From positions 21,448,221-21,512,220 of the forward strand of contig OZ023181.1 in NCBI GenBank assembly GCA_963995505.1: a stretch of 64,000 nt of DNA. Direction: 5' to 3'. The stretch comes from Hypericum androsaemum (lineage: Eukaryota > Streptophyta > Magnoliopsida > Malpighiales > Hypericaceae). A program made the position numbers and the translations under genes. The notes below the pieces were generated by a model. The model was not told the DNA's origin and did not search any database. It saw nothing but the letters and a program-made list of their open reading frames with translations. Position 1 is the first letter of the stretch. Each line of letters begins with the position of its first letter. Positions 21,828-33,013 of this stretch are shown piece by piece.

Positions 21828-23022
21828 GGGCAAATTACCCCCTAGTCCCTGATTTTTGATCATCCTCCCCATCGGGTCCCTGTATTTTAAAAACTGATTT
21901 TGCCGTCCCCCGACTTTGATTTTATCAACTCTCGGGTCCCTGGCGCATGTTAGCGACTTTTTTTTTCATTTTTGGTCATGAAAATGATCAAAATACCTTT
22001 AAACAAAAATAAAATAAATTCATTTTCTTCTACCTTTGACCAAGAACACCAAAAACACGAATCCAATCAAACAAATAGCCCCAAAACTTAAAACCCAGAA
22101 ACTTAATTTAAAACCCAATTCATCGACCCGCAACCCATTAGAAATCCCCCAATGTCCTCCTCCACCGACCTAAAATCCCCGTCCACCGGCGACAGTGCCA
22201 ATTTTGGCAAAAATCCACGCCCCGTTACGACGACGAGTGATGCAAGAACAGCACCACGTCCCCCAGGCCCCCACCTCGCGCAAGTCATGGTGGACCCGGC
22301 GCTCGCCCGCACTCCACCGTGTATATCGAGGGGAGGAGGGGTTCGACAAGCCTAGGAACCCGCTCTTCTTTGGCGTGGAGTTTGTGCTCCTGCTTCCGTT
22401 ATCCGCTGTCATTTTGCAGCGCAAGGTCGGGCTCCGGCGGGGCGTGGTGGGGTTGCTCCCATCGGAACGGGCTCGGGCTTTCGTCATCTGGGTCTTTCTT
22501 CGTGGAAGTGCAAAAAGTTCTTCTCCATCCGGTTCCCATCTCTGTGCAAAAGGAGAACTCTCGGAACAGAGGAGGACGGGATTTCTCTCTGGTTAGGAGG
22601 ATGAGGAGGCAGCGGCAGTGATTGAGAACAGAGGCACTGGGTCAGTTTCGAGGAAGAAACTCTTGGAACAACGACGATGGTGATGTTTGATTTTGTCGGT
22701 CGATTTATTTGGATTTTTTTATTTAGTTTGGTGTTCTTAGTTGTGTTCTTGATTTTGGTTAGTTTGATCTTATTTTGGGATTGATTTTTAGTTTTTTGTG
22801 TTCTTGGTCAAAGGTTGAAGAAGGTTAAAAAAAATTTTGTTTAAGGGTATTTCGGTCATTTCTATGAACAAAAATGAAAAAAAGAGCCGATGACGTCACT
22901 TTATTGGCGCAGGGACCCGAGAGTTGATAAAATCAAACACGGGAGACGGTAAAATTAATTTTTAAAATGCAGGGACCCGAGGGGAGGATGATCAAAACCA
23001 AGGACTAGGGGGTAATTTGCCC
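21828..23022. mobile_element. Mutator-like non-autonomous element 2 (MULE-2)
   Basis: Starts gggcaaattaccccctagtc and ends gactagggggtaatttgccc. The inverted arms are about 190 bases of good similarity and continue more weakly to about 22100 and 22720. Flanks taactttat (21819-21827) and taactttaa (23023-23031) match at 8 of 9 positions, the target size of Mutator elements. The centre (about 22140-22650) is GC-rich and coding-like. Same family as MULE-1 and MULE-3. Confidence 0.85.
22170..22596. pseudogene. GC-rich putative captured fragment inside MULE-2
   Basis: Open frames of 100-133 residues exist on both strands (plus 22195-22596, with EGFDKPRNPLFFGVEFVLLL; minus 22487-22170, with SGFLGLSNPSSPRYTRWS). 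The GC-rich island inside AT-rich arms suggests a captured host fragment. I cannot tell the sense strand or the parent gene, and overlapping open frames in GC-rich DNA are weak evidence for coding. Confidence 0.3.
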
Positions 23023-23031
23023 TAACTTTAA

Positions 23032-23657
23032 TATACGAGTATATCTACTGCTATAATAGTGTAACTCTAGCAAGTGCCATTGGTTGTAAAAACTCGTTTA
23101 TATTTGGACCAATCATATAATAGTAAAATCTCGCCTTGTGTATCATATCAGTTGAGTAATTTATATATGGTGGACCCACGTACCTAATATTAAGCAGAGT
23201 TGTTATATTTGGACAAAATAAAATAAGATCACAGAAAACAACGAGTTGAATTCATCAAATCAAATTTATATTTTACCTACGCTAAATTTTCTTGCTCCTA
23301 TTCTACCATATTTTTAGGTACCATAATATCTACAATCAACAGAATCAAGTAATGTTCAACCCAATTTAGAATGCAACAATTATACCTTTCAGTCGGAACA
23401 AAATGCACTACTTGGTGCGATGGTACAACCAGGTTGCAACAAGATCAACTGCATCCAAGTCCAACCATGTCTTTTGGAACTCCTAATTGTATATATCTAG
23501 ACACAAGTAAAACTATACCACAAGGATGGAACTAAACAGAGTCGAATACCCAACATTAGTAGAGAACTGCGGTGTGACAATTAACAATTGACATGAGCAA
23601 GATACCACTTCTGTTAGCCGAAATCCGATGAAGGTTAGGTTGACAAAACCGGGGAAG
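23032..23657. other. Intergenic DNA and 3' flank of the deubiquitinase gene
   Basis: No gene seen. Its right part should hold the 3' untranslated region of the minus-strand gene ending at 23658. Confidence 0.4.
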
Positions 23658-26600
23658 TTATTGGCCGGAGAATCCTATCTTGCGGACCAACTTGCCGCGG
23701 GGACTATCAGATGGCCGCATATGGCGCAAGAGCTTGGAGTAAGAACTAGGAGAAAATACCTTCCTGCGAGGAGATGGTCTTGATCTCCTTTTTCCATCAC
23801 TCTCAGGGCTCATTGCCGCCAAAAACTTCATTTTTCTACTTTTAGACATGTTGGACTGGCTCACGTATCTCAATGCTTCCCTCTTCTTGGGATCCATGGC
23901 GGGCACACTTCTTGATCCTTTACTGTTTACCCTGTTCTCGGTTTTCAAATGAGCCCGCGGGAATGTATTTCGTATGCCTATGACAAGCATCCAAACAAGG
24001 TTTCAGATCCATACGCATCTGGCAAAGAGATAAGAAAATAGTATAATGTAGCAGGGATCGGTTACCTGGAAGCCTTTCAGAATTAGAGTCCGGACTCAAC
24101 GATGTGAGTGGGATTGCAGAATGTCCACCATTCCCCGAATCAAGATTGTTGAATTCTTTGCTTGTGTCATTTCGTACAGGAGGCGAAGCAAAAAACTTCC
24201 TCTTTCCCACTTTAAATTGATCAATTTCTCTCTGAGATGTAAGCGGGATTGGAGAGTGTCCACCATTCCTCGAATCAAGATTGTTGAATTCTTTGCTTGT
24301 GTCATTTCGTACAGGAGGCGAAGCAAAAAACTTCCTCTTTTCCACTTCGTTAAATTGATCAATTTCTCTCAGAGGCACAACCGCGTCAGCCATAGTGGTA
24401 TCGTTACAAGACAATTGGGGGCTAAAGTGTTCATCTGCAAGAGATATCCCTGCTGTATTTTCTGCAGCATCATCAATTGTCTCACGAGTCGAACACCCTT
24501 CATGTTTCGTGTCACGAAAGAAGTCCATTGAAGTATTCTCTATCACTTCCTCGGTGGTTTTGGTATTCAAAATGTCTGCACCACAAAGGCCAGGATATAC
24601 AGTGTGTTTGCCATCATCCATGTTGTCTAGGACCGACTTTGGCGAGGTGTTTGAATCGCTAAACTCTGTGCAGAGCTTTTGTGGTTCCACCAAACTAGAA
24701 AACCAAGGGGTACCCTCTCTTGCATAGAAAAGAATGTAAGGGGCTTCAGAAAGTACTTCTTCTTCTTCAACTTCTCTGACCTGCAAAATAAGACAGTGAA
24801 AACAGTTCAAAAAAATTGAACAGGCTGGAGGCTCTAGCACGAGGTTAAGACGGAATATGGCAAGACAAACTCAAATATTCACCCCTCATTATTAGCACTT
24901 GTTTAACTTGCTGCAAATGCATGGACATCAGTAAAAATGTAAACGAGTCTTGCTGAAACCTTTACAGTTTTTGGCTCCTATAGTACAGTGACAAGAATGA
25001 CCAGAGTTATAATCGCAGGAAATAAAACTAGAAAGGTCAATCACTGATAAGGGACATAACCCAGAACTATTACCATCGAGTCGTCCAACTTGTGCCATGT
25101 ATGTGGTGCAGACCTAATGTAGCAAAAGTAATGTCCATCAGTGGGCATAAATCCACGATGCACCACAAATCCATAGAGCTGATACTTCATTTCCACCTGT
25201 TGCAGAGGAAAAGGGGGTTCAAAACACAGGCTAACACATGGGATGATACCAATGAAACATATACCCCAGCAATCACCTCATAGTTACTACCACCCCCCCA
25301 CCCATGCATTAAGATTCACAAGTAAAATCAAATGAGCAACATCACAATCCTTTGACCAACAATCTGAACTTACACTGCTATCTTGATGACCAATAGTGTA
25401 TGGCTTCAAATCCAGCTCCAGTGGAAACTTCACATGCTTGCCAATCTTCTCAACAGACACTCCATCAGACCTGAACCTTTTCAAAATTAAAGCAGCAACC
25501 GACGGTGTCTTGTCTATCATAAGCCGCTTCTCCATCGAAGCCTGCACCTTGCAATTCTCACATGTGCTATCTTCAATTTTCTCCAATTTGGTGAAAGAGT
25601 CCAGAACGTTTTCAAGAGTGTTCACGTCTGCAATCTCCAAGCTCATATCAACCAGGGGCTCAAAACTCTCTGAGCAGTGACCGCAATTACCGCACAGAAG
25701 CTGAGTATGCAAATGACACAACAGGAAATAGTTAAGATGATATTAGTTGTGATGTACAACAGCAAACTGGAACTCAAATAAGTCCCAGGTTTACATGCGT
25801 ACTTTACTAACAAGACGACCACCAAAGATCTGCTCCACAAGATTATTTGCTTTGGTTGCTGGGCTCTTATCGGACGAGGTTGATTCCAGACTACTTCTCT
25901 CGAGTTTATCCAGAAAGCATGTAAGAAATTCGTGAGCATCTTCTTGGTGACCCCGCTCAAAATTAGAAGAGATGTCTAATTTTCCAGTCAAAGAATCAAT
26001 AATAAAGTATACAGTTAGGAAATGAATTTTCCAGAATAACACCTAGACATACGGATAAGTTAAGAACATCAAACATTCAACAAAATAGAAAAGTATTCGA
26101 CCAATCTTCTCCCGAAATAAATCGAACTTAGCTAAAGGGATGTACATACATACACATAATACAAAGGATCTGCAATTGTACTCTCATGTACCAGAACTAG
26201 TCAACGTCTAATTAAATTCAAACTGAAGGTAAAGTAGTGGAATTAAGGTTTCAGGTTCAACTCTAACAGTCATTGAGGTGAAGAAATGGAGAACTTCCAC
26301 TAAACTAAAGAAAAAGAAAAGGCAAAAACTAAAAGAAAGGATACTCTTAATATTCTTGCAGAACTTCCCAGGCTCAATGATCTTGCCTGAAGAAGCCAAA
26401 GAAAGCTCAATATGATCACGCAAGGTGCAAACAACACAGAACTCTTCACTGCCACCTGAGAAACCCAGCCAGGTCGAAATTAAGATTATGCACAACGAAA
26501 ATTCAAAACATTATTGAATGAACGTGAAAACTGCTACACTTACAGGGTACGTCATGGCTGAAAGAGCGAAGCGCCTTGACCAATGGGACTGTGTGGGTGA

Positions 26601-27381
26601 AGCACTGCAAGATGGAATTCATAAAACATGTATTCCCAAGATTCCAAAGCCCCGCACCCTACACAAAACAGCCGCGTAAAACAACTGACATTCTAATCAA
26701 CAAAACACAAATTAATTCACAAAGTAAATTCCAAAAAGAGGAAGAACATACCACCCCAGTGGGGATGCGACTATCGATTCGTGGAAGCTCCACACGAGGA
26801 GCCTCATCCTCCTCTTCATCTGTATCTCCACCTCCCCTCGGACCGAACCCTTCCCACCTGGACCTCGGATGCAGGGGACAAGGTCTCCTCCACCTGGGGC
26901 TGCACCAAAACCGTCTGAAATCCTCTCTGAAGCCAGAGCACGTGCAGACAGGCTCCTCTTGGTACCCACTCGTCAGCTGCGGCCCATCCGTCCAACATAA
27001 TTCAAGATCATCAGAGGTCAGCCCTTCTTCCGTGGGCTGCGCCGGGGCCTTGTCCCGGCGGCGGTAGAGAGGCACATCATCTTCATCATCATCATCATCG
27101 CCGTCGGAACTCGGCGGAGAGCCAAGCGAGACAGACTCCGTAGGCAAGTCCGGGCGGATTAGGGTTTCAGGCGACATCCCAGCGGCCTCGGAGCCACCAA
27201 GGGTTTCTTCCATCGCATCAGCGTCAGGAGACGAGTCATCTCCTCCGCCGGCGACAGTTTTAGTGTCGGAGACACCTAGGGTTTCGTCCATGACATCATC
27301 AGCAGAACACGAGTCAACTCCGCCGGCGACATCAACTACGACGCCGGCTGTCTCCGCCTCTGTCGCCATCAGAACATCCAT
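23658..27381 (-). CDS. UBP20/21: Ubiquitin carboxyl-terminal hydrolase, UBP20/21 type
   Basis: Cysteine protease that removes ubiquitin from proteins. Eight exons (27381-26752, 26658-26544, 26455-26345, 25975-25803, 25700-25374, 25196-25074, 24780-24066, 23977-23658), all with GT-AG introns and continuous frame, give 837 residues. Residues 1-210 are an acidic, serine-rich N-terminal region. The USP domain runs about 211-515: Cys box LWNLGNTCFMNS with nucleophile C221, QEDAHEF motif in exon 4, zinc-type CGNC and CENC pairs in exon 5, and the His box DGHYFCYIR with H474 followed by the LDDS acidic residues. The C-terminal 320 residues are basic and low complexity, with a 46-residue tandem repeat, and end in an RK-rich tail. 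Gene structure and layout match plant UBP20/UBP21; the C-terminal part is longer than in the roughly 700-residue Arabidopsis proteins as I recall them. The ATG is the first after a (GA)18 leader; a second Met is five codons on. Confidence 0.9.
24097..24369 (-). repeat. 138-bp tandem duplication in the last-but-one UBP exon
   Basis: The unit starting REIDQFNEVEKRKFF (from 24369) is repeated as REIDQFKVGKRKFF (from 24231). Both continue with ASPPVRNDTSKEFNNLDS and GGHS.IPLTS. The first unit is 46 codons and the second one codon shorter. The frame is kept. Divergence is only a few residues, so this is a recent in-frame duplication in a disordered tail. Confidence 0.9.
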
Positions 27382-27386
27382 GTCCG

Positions 27387-27388
<2 letters not shown>

Positions 27389-27424
<36 letters not shown>
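27389..27424 (+). repeat. (TC)18 microsatellite in the UBP 5' leader
   Basis: An uninterrupted (TC)18, read as (GA)18 in the minus-strand mRNA, ends eight bases before the UBP start codon. GA/CT tracts are common in plant 5' leaders and core promoters. Confidence 0.9.
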
Positions 27425-27427
<3 letters not shown>

Positions 27428-28333
27428 GGGGTTGTTTCGTTCTGGAGGGGGGAAATAAAAAGCGATTTGTGAATCAAAAAGAGAGCGGGAAACGAAGAAA
27501 TGTGGGGGGTTTGGGTTTTAGGTTTAGATTATGGAATTTCAATTTGGGGGTTTTGGAGGGAGGGAGTTTGAAAATGGAGGGAAAACAAAAAGCTCAGCTC
27601 TGCCCGCCGCCTCCCATTCCCATTATTTTTCTACCATTTGTTGTCTTCTTCGTGTCGCTTTCCAAAGTTAGAAAAAAAAAACGGAGGTGAAAATCTAGAT
27701 TCTAGGGCAAGCTTTCTTTTACCCCGTCCTCTCCCTGGATTTTCTTGTTTCTTATATTTTTGGGCCCACAAAAATTTCCTCTATTCCTAATTTGGAACCT
27801 CTTTTTAATAGGGAATTTCCATTAAAGTTCTGTATAATTTCAATTCGTTTCCTAAATAATGGGATTAGCAAATACAAAGGAGGAAATTTTAGAGTGGGAT
27901 TATACTGTCACTACTTATTACATACGTATTTATGGAAAAAATATCCGTAAAAAAGTAAAATAATACTACTTTTGAACAAAGAGTTGCGAATCAACTAAAA
28001 AAATTTGCTTTTGTTCCAAACAAAAAATGGAAATGAAAGTGGTTTCCATTAGAAATTGGTTTCAAATGATGGCTGTTAATAGTTTTTAGAAAGCACACCA
28101 CAATTCACCAAGCAGAAACGTACATTGACGACTCCGAAATCTGAACGACCTGTGCCACGAAACAGTATAACCATTTAATGATAAAATATTCTTAGTTTTT
28201 TGAAAGAATTTTTTTTGACAGACTCATTTTACATCCCATTACACAGATACCTGCTGACAAACTAACAAAACCATTAGCTGTTCGTTTGAATATAATGTTT
28301 GCTTATATTCATTCGATCGATGTGTCGAAGAAA
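27425..28333. other. UBP promoter region and AGD 3' flank
   Basis: About 0.9 kb between two minus-strand genes. The part next to 27425 is the likely UBP promoter and leader; the part next to 28333 is the likely 3' untranslated region of the ArfGAP gene. No other gene or element seen. Confidence 0.4.
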
Positions 28334-31059
28334 CTAGAGGATTCTGTCTTGGAGATCGTTGATAAAAGTTGATGCAAAGGAGGTCAGCTTCTTTCCGGTC
28401 TCCCCTGCGATGTTCTTGATTGAAGAGATGTCCTGTTGGGCCTGCAAAATAGTGCCACCGAAAGAAAGACATTCATGTAACAGAAGGCAAGGAAAATTAA
28501 ATCAGAAAACACCGTATCGACAATCGACGGACCTGGAACGAGAACCGGTTAATAAGATCACTAGCAGCAAGATCAACGGAGGAGTGATCATTGCCGTTAC
28601 CAAAAAGATCTGCACTGGAAATAGCTGAAGAACCCTGTAAACAAGGCCAATAATCTATTAGCCATCAAGCAGATATAGTAGGAAACATGAACAGACAGCG
28701 GTGACAGGGATGGCTTCATTGGCGCGGCAATATAGTGGAGGAAAGTACCATACAAGAACTCCGTCCGCTAATTAAAAAAGGAAAAGAGACGTACTGAAAA
28801 CTTTTGCAGGGAAACTTGAGAATCGTGGTCCGCTTTGTTATGATCACCGAAAAATTGGGCTGATGAGATTGATTTTGCATTCGTGAACTTTTTCCTTGCT
28901 TCATCCGACTCCTGAATCTGATCGTAAATATTCCATGCACATCAATAAAAAATGACCAAGACAAATGTAAGGAATAAAATGAAAGGATGAAAGGCTAAAA
29001 ATCCTCTTTTCTTACTGCTTCTAAAAAAGACAAAAACAGGAGGAGTTTCTCTGAACTGTGCCCTCACAACAACTTGACCCACAGCACTGCTTACAGTAAT
29101 TTGAATAAGCTAAGAACTCATTTAGGAACTAAAACATAAGAAATTCACTTCCAAATCCGAACATGTTATTGTTTGGTTGAACTATGGAATTCATTCAGGT
29201 GCCCCACTTTCCAAGTCCTCTGGATTTCAAACAAAAATAAGTTATTCCATAGTAGCTGAAATTTGCAAGTATGTTCTATGGCCTGCCAAACTAGAGAAGT
29301 CCTACGAAATGAATTAAGAATTCATTCGAAGAGTTTCGGGAAAAAACTTTTTGCAACCAAAGCAACTAGACCACTTGCGAGAGGAAAAAAGCCAAATCTC
29401 CACATGATATTTGCACCCAAAAAAAAGCAATTATACAATGCATACCTGCACTTTGGAGGAATTTGAGCTTCCTTTCTTTTGATAACCACTGTCCATCCCA
29501 AAATCTGCAAAGAAGCTGGACGACTTTGGTGCAGTAACATGGCTAATCACTTGGGGACCACTAGAGATTGGCTCGGTGGCTTGGAAACTATCTACATACT
29601 CGAAACGAGAAGGAACAGATGGACCCACTTTGGGGGTGATGTTAGAAGATGTCAAAGCTGGAGGTGCTCGCTCTTCAGGTTTCTGGTCATACAGATTCTC
29701 GCTGGGCTGAAAAAGATAAAAATGGTTACGCGGATGCACAATAGTAAAGCACACCAGTCGTTAACTTAATATTCCGGAGACAAAATCACTATATTATATG
29801 TTATTATTTTCCGATCCATGAGAAAGCTAGCTATCTATCATTAGTAAGAGAAACAACCTTAGAAGTAAGCTTTCTAGCACCAAGCCCCCCAGTCTTGCCA
29901 CCTTTTCTGGCTCCGATGGGCTTCTTGACAGCATTGGAAAGAACTGTATGAGAAGCCCTAGGAGAAGATGTAGCAGCAGGAGTCTCTGGCTTCCCTGACG
30001 AGCTTTCCTTAGGTTGGACATTGATTCTGATATCAGGAACCGCATCTGCAGCTGGGACTGACTCAGCAGCCACCGGGGATGGCGGCAGGAGAGCATCTTC
30101 TGCCATACTTTTTGCAACTTCTTTCGTAAGTATTTGCCTGTACAATTCAGCAGCTCTGGAAGTGTACTTGGCCTCAATTTTGCCCCCATCTGTCCATCCG
30201 TGCTGCTTAAAGAAAACCTGAGCACGGTTATTTCCCCCAAAAAACATCACCCTCAATTGCTCAGGACTCCACGAGTCTAAATTTGTCGACCTGTACACAT
30301 AAAAAAATGGGCATTTCAACAGAGTGGAAAACAAAGAAACCCGTCAATCACAGCTGCTCCGGAGCATACCTCCCTCCGAAGCAAGCGTAAAATCAATGCA
30401 GAGGAAGTAAAACAGTCGCGCAACTCTAAAGAAACAGAAGAACTTGCAACATGCAGCTTCAAAAGCAAACTTTCCAGCAAATCCAATACATTCTTCGAAC
30501 TGAACCAATGAGCCAAAACATCGCTCCGAAAAGGTGCAGAACAATTAACGCCATCCCATCATCCTCTGCGTTACCCTCCATCTGTTTTGCGGTGTTCCGG
30601 CAAGACGAACGGAGCCTAAAACACCCGTGGCACCCGCCGGATCTGAGCTATTCATAAACAAACCCACGGCACTATCTCCTAATACAACCAGAAGCACCCG
30701 CGCGCATCTACTACGAGCAGCCTCGGCAAAATTCTAAGTCGGAGGAATCAAAATCATATTAGGGCACACCTGACGAAGCTGATGTGGACGCCGAGGCTCC
30801 GGTGGACGGCGGAGCAATCGATACACAAGAAGATCCCGTACGTCACCGACGCCCACGTCGGATTCTTCGCGTTGCAATCGAAACACATCTAAACCAGAAA
30901 AAAGGAAAATAAAAAGAAAAACATAAATACAAAACTAAATAAACGAGTGCGATTTTGTAACAGCCAGATCTGGGACGGATCCGGTACCTTGTTCTCGGAC
31001 TTTGCCTTGAGCTTCCGGAACACCGCGTTCTTATCGGCGTAGATATCCGACGACGCCAT
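28334..31059 (-). CDS. AGD8/9: ADP-ribosylation factor GTPase-activating protein, AGD8/9/10 type
   Basis: Stimulates GTP hydrolysis by Arf GTPases in COPI vesicle traffic. Seven exons (31059-30988, 30888-30770, 30290-29858, 29706-29446, 28917-28795, 28634-28533, 28441-28334) with GT-AG introns give a continuous 405-residue protein. The ArfGAP domain occupies about 10-130: zinc finger C26-x2-C29-x16-C46-x2-C49 and arginine finger R54 in [14 protein letters not shown], then [18 protein letters not shown] and a [11 protein letters not shown] end. The rest is low complexity with the Glo3/ArfGAP2-3-like repeats [19 protein letters not shown] and AISSADLFG, and ends [19 protein letters not shown] and a short tail. 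The domain order and length match plant AGD8, AGD9 and AGD10, similar to yeast Glo3; which of them is the ortholog is not decided. The ATG opens the conserved N-terminus ([17 protein letters not shown]). Confidence 0.92.
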
Positions 31060-31988
31060 CTCCGGTCGTTTCGTCCCCTTTTTCCTCTTTCTCGAGAAGA
31101 CGTGGGTTTGGGGAAATTATGTGTATTAAGTTTTCGATCGGGTGGGAATTGAATTGAATTGATTTGGGGTTATGGAGCCTGAAATTGGAGTTCGTAGTAG
31201 TAACGCATTATATTCCTAAAGTTATTAGTTATTTTGGGTTTTCCGGATTGTGAATCTCGGATATTACAACGAAATAATTAATGTGTATTTGTTAAAAGGG
31301 GAGGAAAGTAAATAGAATGAATGTGGTCAAAGTTATTTATTTTGTTTGCTTTGCGTTCCTAAAGCTCGAACGTCTTTATTTATTTCACAAAAAAAAATAT
31401 TTGGCAAGAATGTCAGTGGTAGGCGGTGGTGCGTTGGACTGTTGAGATCCAAATTCGGTAACTTGGAGCTCTCTCTGCTTGTCCGTCCAGAGAAGCAGTA
31501 CAGTAGCATACAAGTGTAAACAACACGACATTTGGTTAGATCTGCCGTTGATAGAGATGTGGCAGTTAGGTTAGGTTTTTTAAAACTCTACTAATGTTGA
31601 GCACCGTCCGATCTAATTTTAAGAAATAGTTCTTTGAATGAAAGATGTTTTTTAAGTTTGGTTAGGACTTTTGAGTAGCTGCGAATTGACGACAGTCAAA
31701 ATAAAGTTAAGCATGTGTTCGGAGACGTTGAACCCCAAACCACCGGGTGCACTTTTCTTCCATCCAAATTTTTCTTGACCCTTTTCTCTAAAGCTAAGTG
31801 CATTTCATATCATCGAATACGTAAAATAACTAATAAAAAAAAATTTAGACCTAAACAGAAGTTATGATTAAATGTGAATGTAACTGCGTTAAAGGAGTAA
31901 AGAACTCCGGTTGTTTTATAGTCTTAGTTGAATGAAACGTAAATTAGTTGATGTCCGGATGATCAGATTGATTTTAAAAAAAATTCAC
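31060..31988. other. AGD promoter region and intergenic DNA
   Basis: The first 100 bases are pyrimidine-rich leader-like sequence. No gene is seen up to the MULE-3 target site at 31980. A small inverted or repeated structure is not apparent. Confidence 0.4.
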
Positions 31989-32870
31989 GGGTAAATTATT
32001 CTCGGGTCTTTGGAGTTTGGTCATCCTATTTTTCGCGTCTCTCAGTTTTCATAAATAATTTTCTTGTCCTTCATGTTTGGTTTTATTATACTCTCGGGTC
32101 TTTCGATGACATCATCAGTCATATTATTATTATTTTATCTCTGAAATGATATTGATGCCCTTTCATCCCATCGTCTCTGACCTTCCGACACTTTTCCAAT
32201 CATCTTCTCAGGCGAAAAAAAATATCCTGTAATCTTCTCCGACAAATATCGACCTCCGGCGAACATCAAAATTTCAGATCTGCTAAACATATCCAACAAT
32301 CTCACCTTCACGACAAACATTGAGCTCTCCGAACCAGTAGAATTTTTGACCTGCTAAACAAATCCAACAATCTCACATGAGCTGGACAATCCCGGGATAA
32401 AACCTCATCAATTGGAAGATTCGCCAAACATGATCTCCAAGGTCTCGTGTCGTACGGTCGCCGAGCGGGGCCGCACCTTGGGTCGGCACACTATCTCGTC
32501 GTACGTATAACGTGGCATCCTTGCGGCAAGGAGGAGCACACGCAGATCTTGGCCGTTATCACCAACTGGTAACTAGTTTAGCGGGGAAAAGGGGATGGCT
32601 GCGAGGGGACTCAAGGTCTCGACCCTTCCTCCGATTTGTGTCAGAGCTGACCTTCTACGGGGCCTCGACGTTACCGATGGTACAATATTTTCTTTTTATT
32701 TTTTAAAAGGGTAAAAAATTCATTTTACATTATAAATTTATCGATGGCATCAGCGAGGGACTCGAGGGTATAATAAAACCAAACACGAGGGACAGAAAAA
32801 TTATTTCCAAAAATGGAGGGATGCAAAAGGTATGATGACTAAACTACAGGGACCTGAGAGTAATTTACCC
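31989..32870. mobile_element. Mutator-like non-autonomous element 3 (MULE-3)
   Basis: Starts gggtaaattattctcgggtc and ends gagagtaatttaccc; inverted arms of about 150 bases include a shared tataataaaaccaaacacgag core (complement on the left). Flanks aaaattcac (31980-31988) and aaaattctt (32871-32879) agree at 7 of 9 positions. The interior (about 32160-32690) is less AT-rich, with a 64-residue plus frame that I do not recognise. It is shorter than MULE-1 and MULE-2 but has the same arm sequence. Confidence 0.8.
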
Positions 32871-33013
32871 AAAATTCTTATATATTCTTTTTTTTAAGGG
32901 AAAATAAATATGCTTCATTCATACTCAAAACAGCAAGCAAGCAAAGTATTACATCCTGTCATTGGCTATTACATCAGTAATAGCGGCAGGTTCAGAAAAT
33001 TCTTATATATTCT
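32871..33013 (-). mobile_element. LINE 3'-end insertion (107 bp) with 18-bp target duplication
   Basis: A 107-base insert (32889-32995) lies between identical 18-base repeats aaaattcttatatattct (32871-32888, 32996-33013). It begins with a T run, so on the minus strand it ends in poly-A preceded by a plant LINE-like 3' untranslated region (atgaatgaagcatatttatt). A very short, 5'-truncated retroposed LINE end. The insertion point directly abuts the right end of MULE-3. Confidence 0.75.

Noticed and set aside
23658..31059. UBP and AGD genes as one co-transcribed unit because both are on the minus strand
   Set aside because: They are 0.95 kb apart, each with its own leader and complete intron structure; plant nuclear genes are not in operons.
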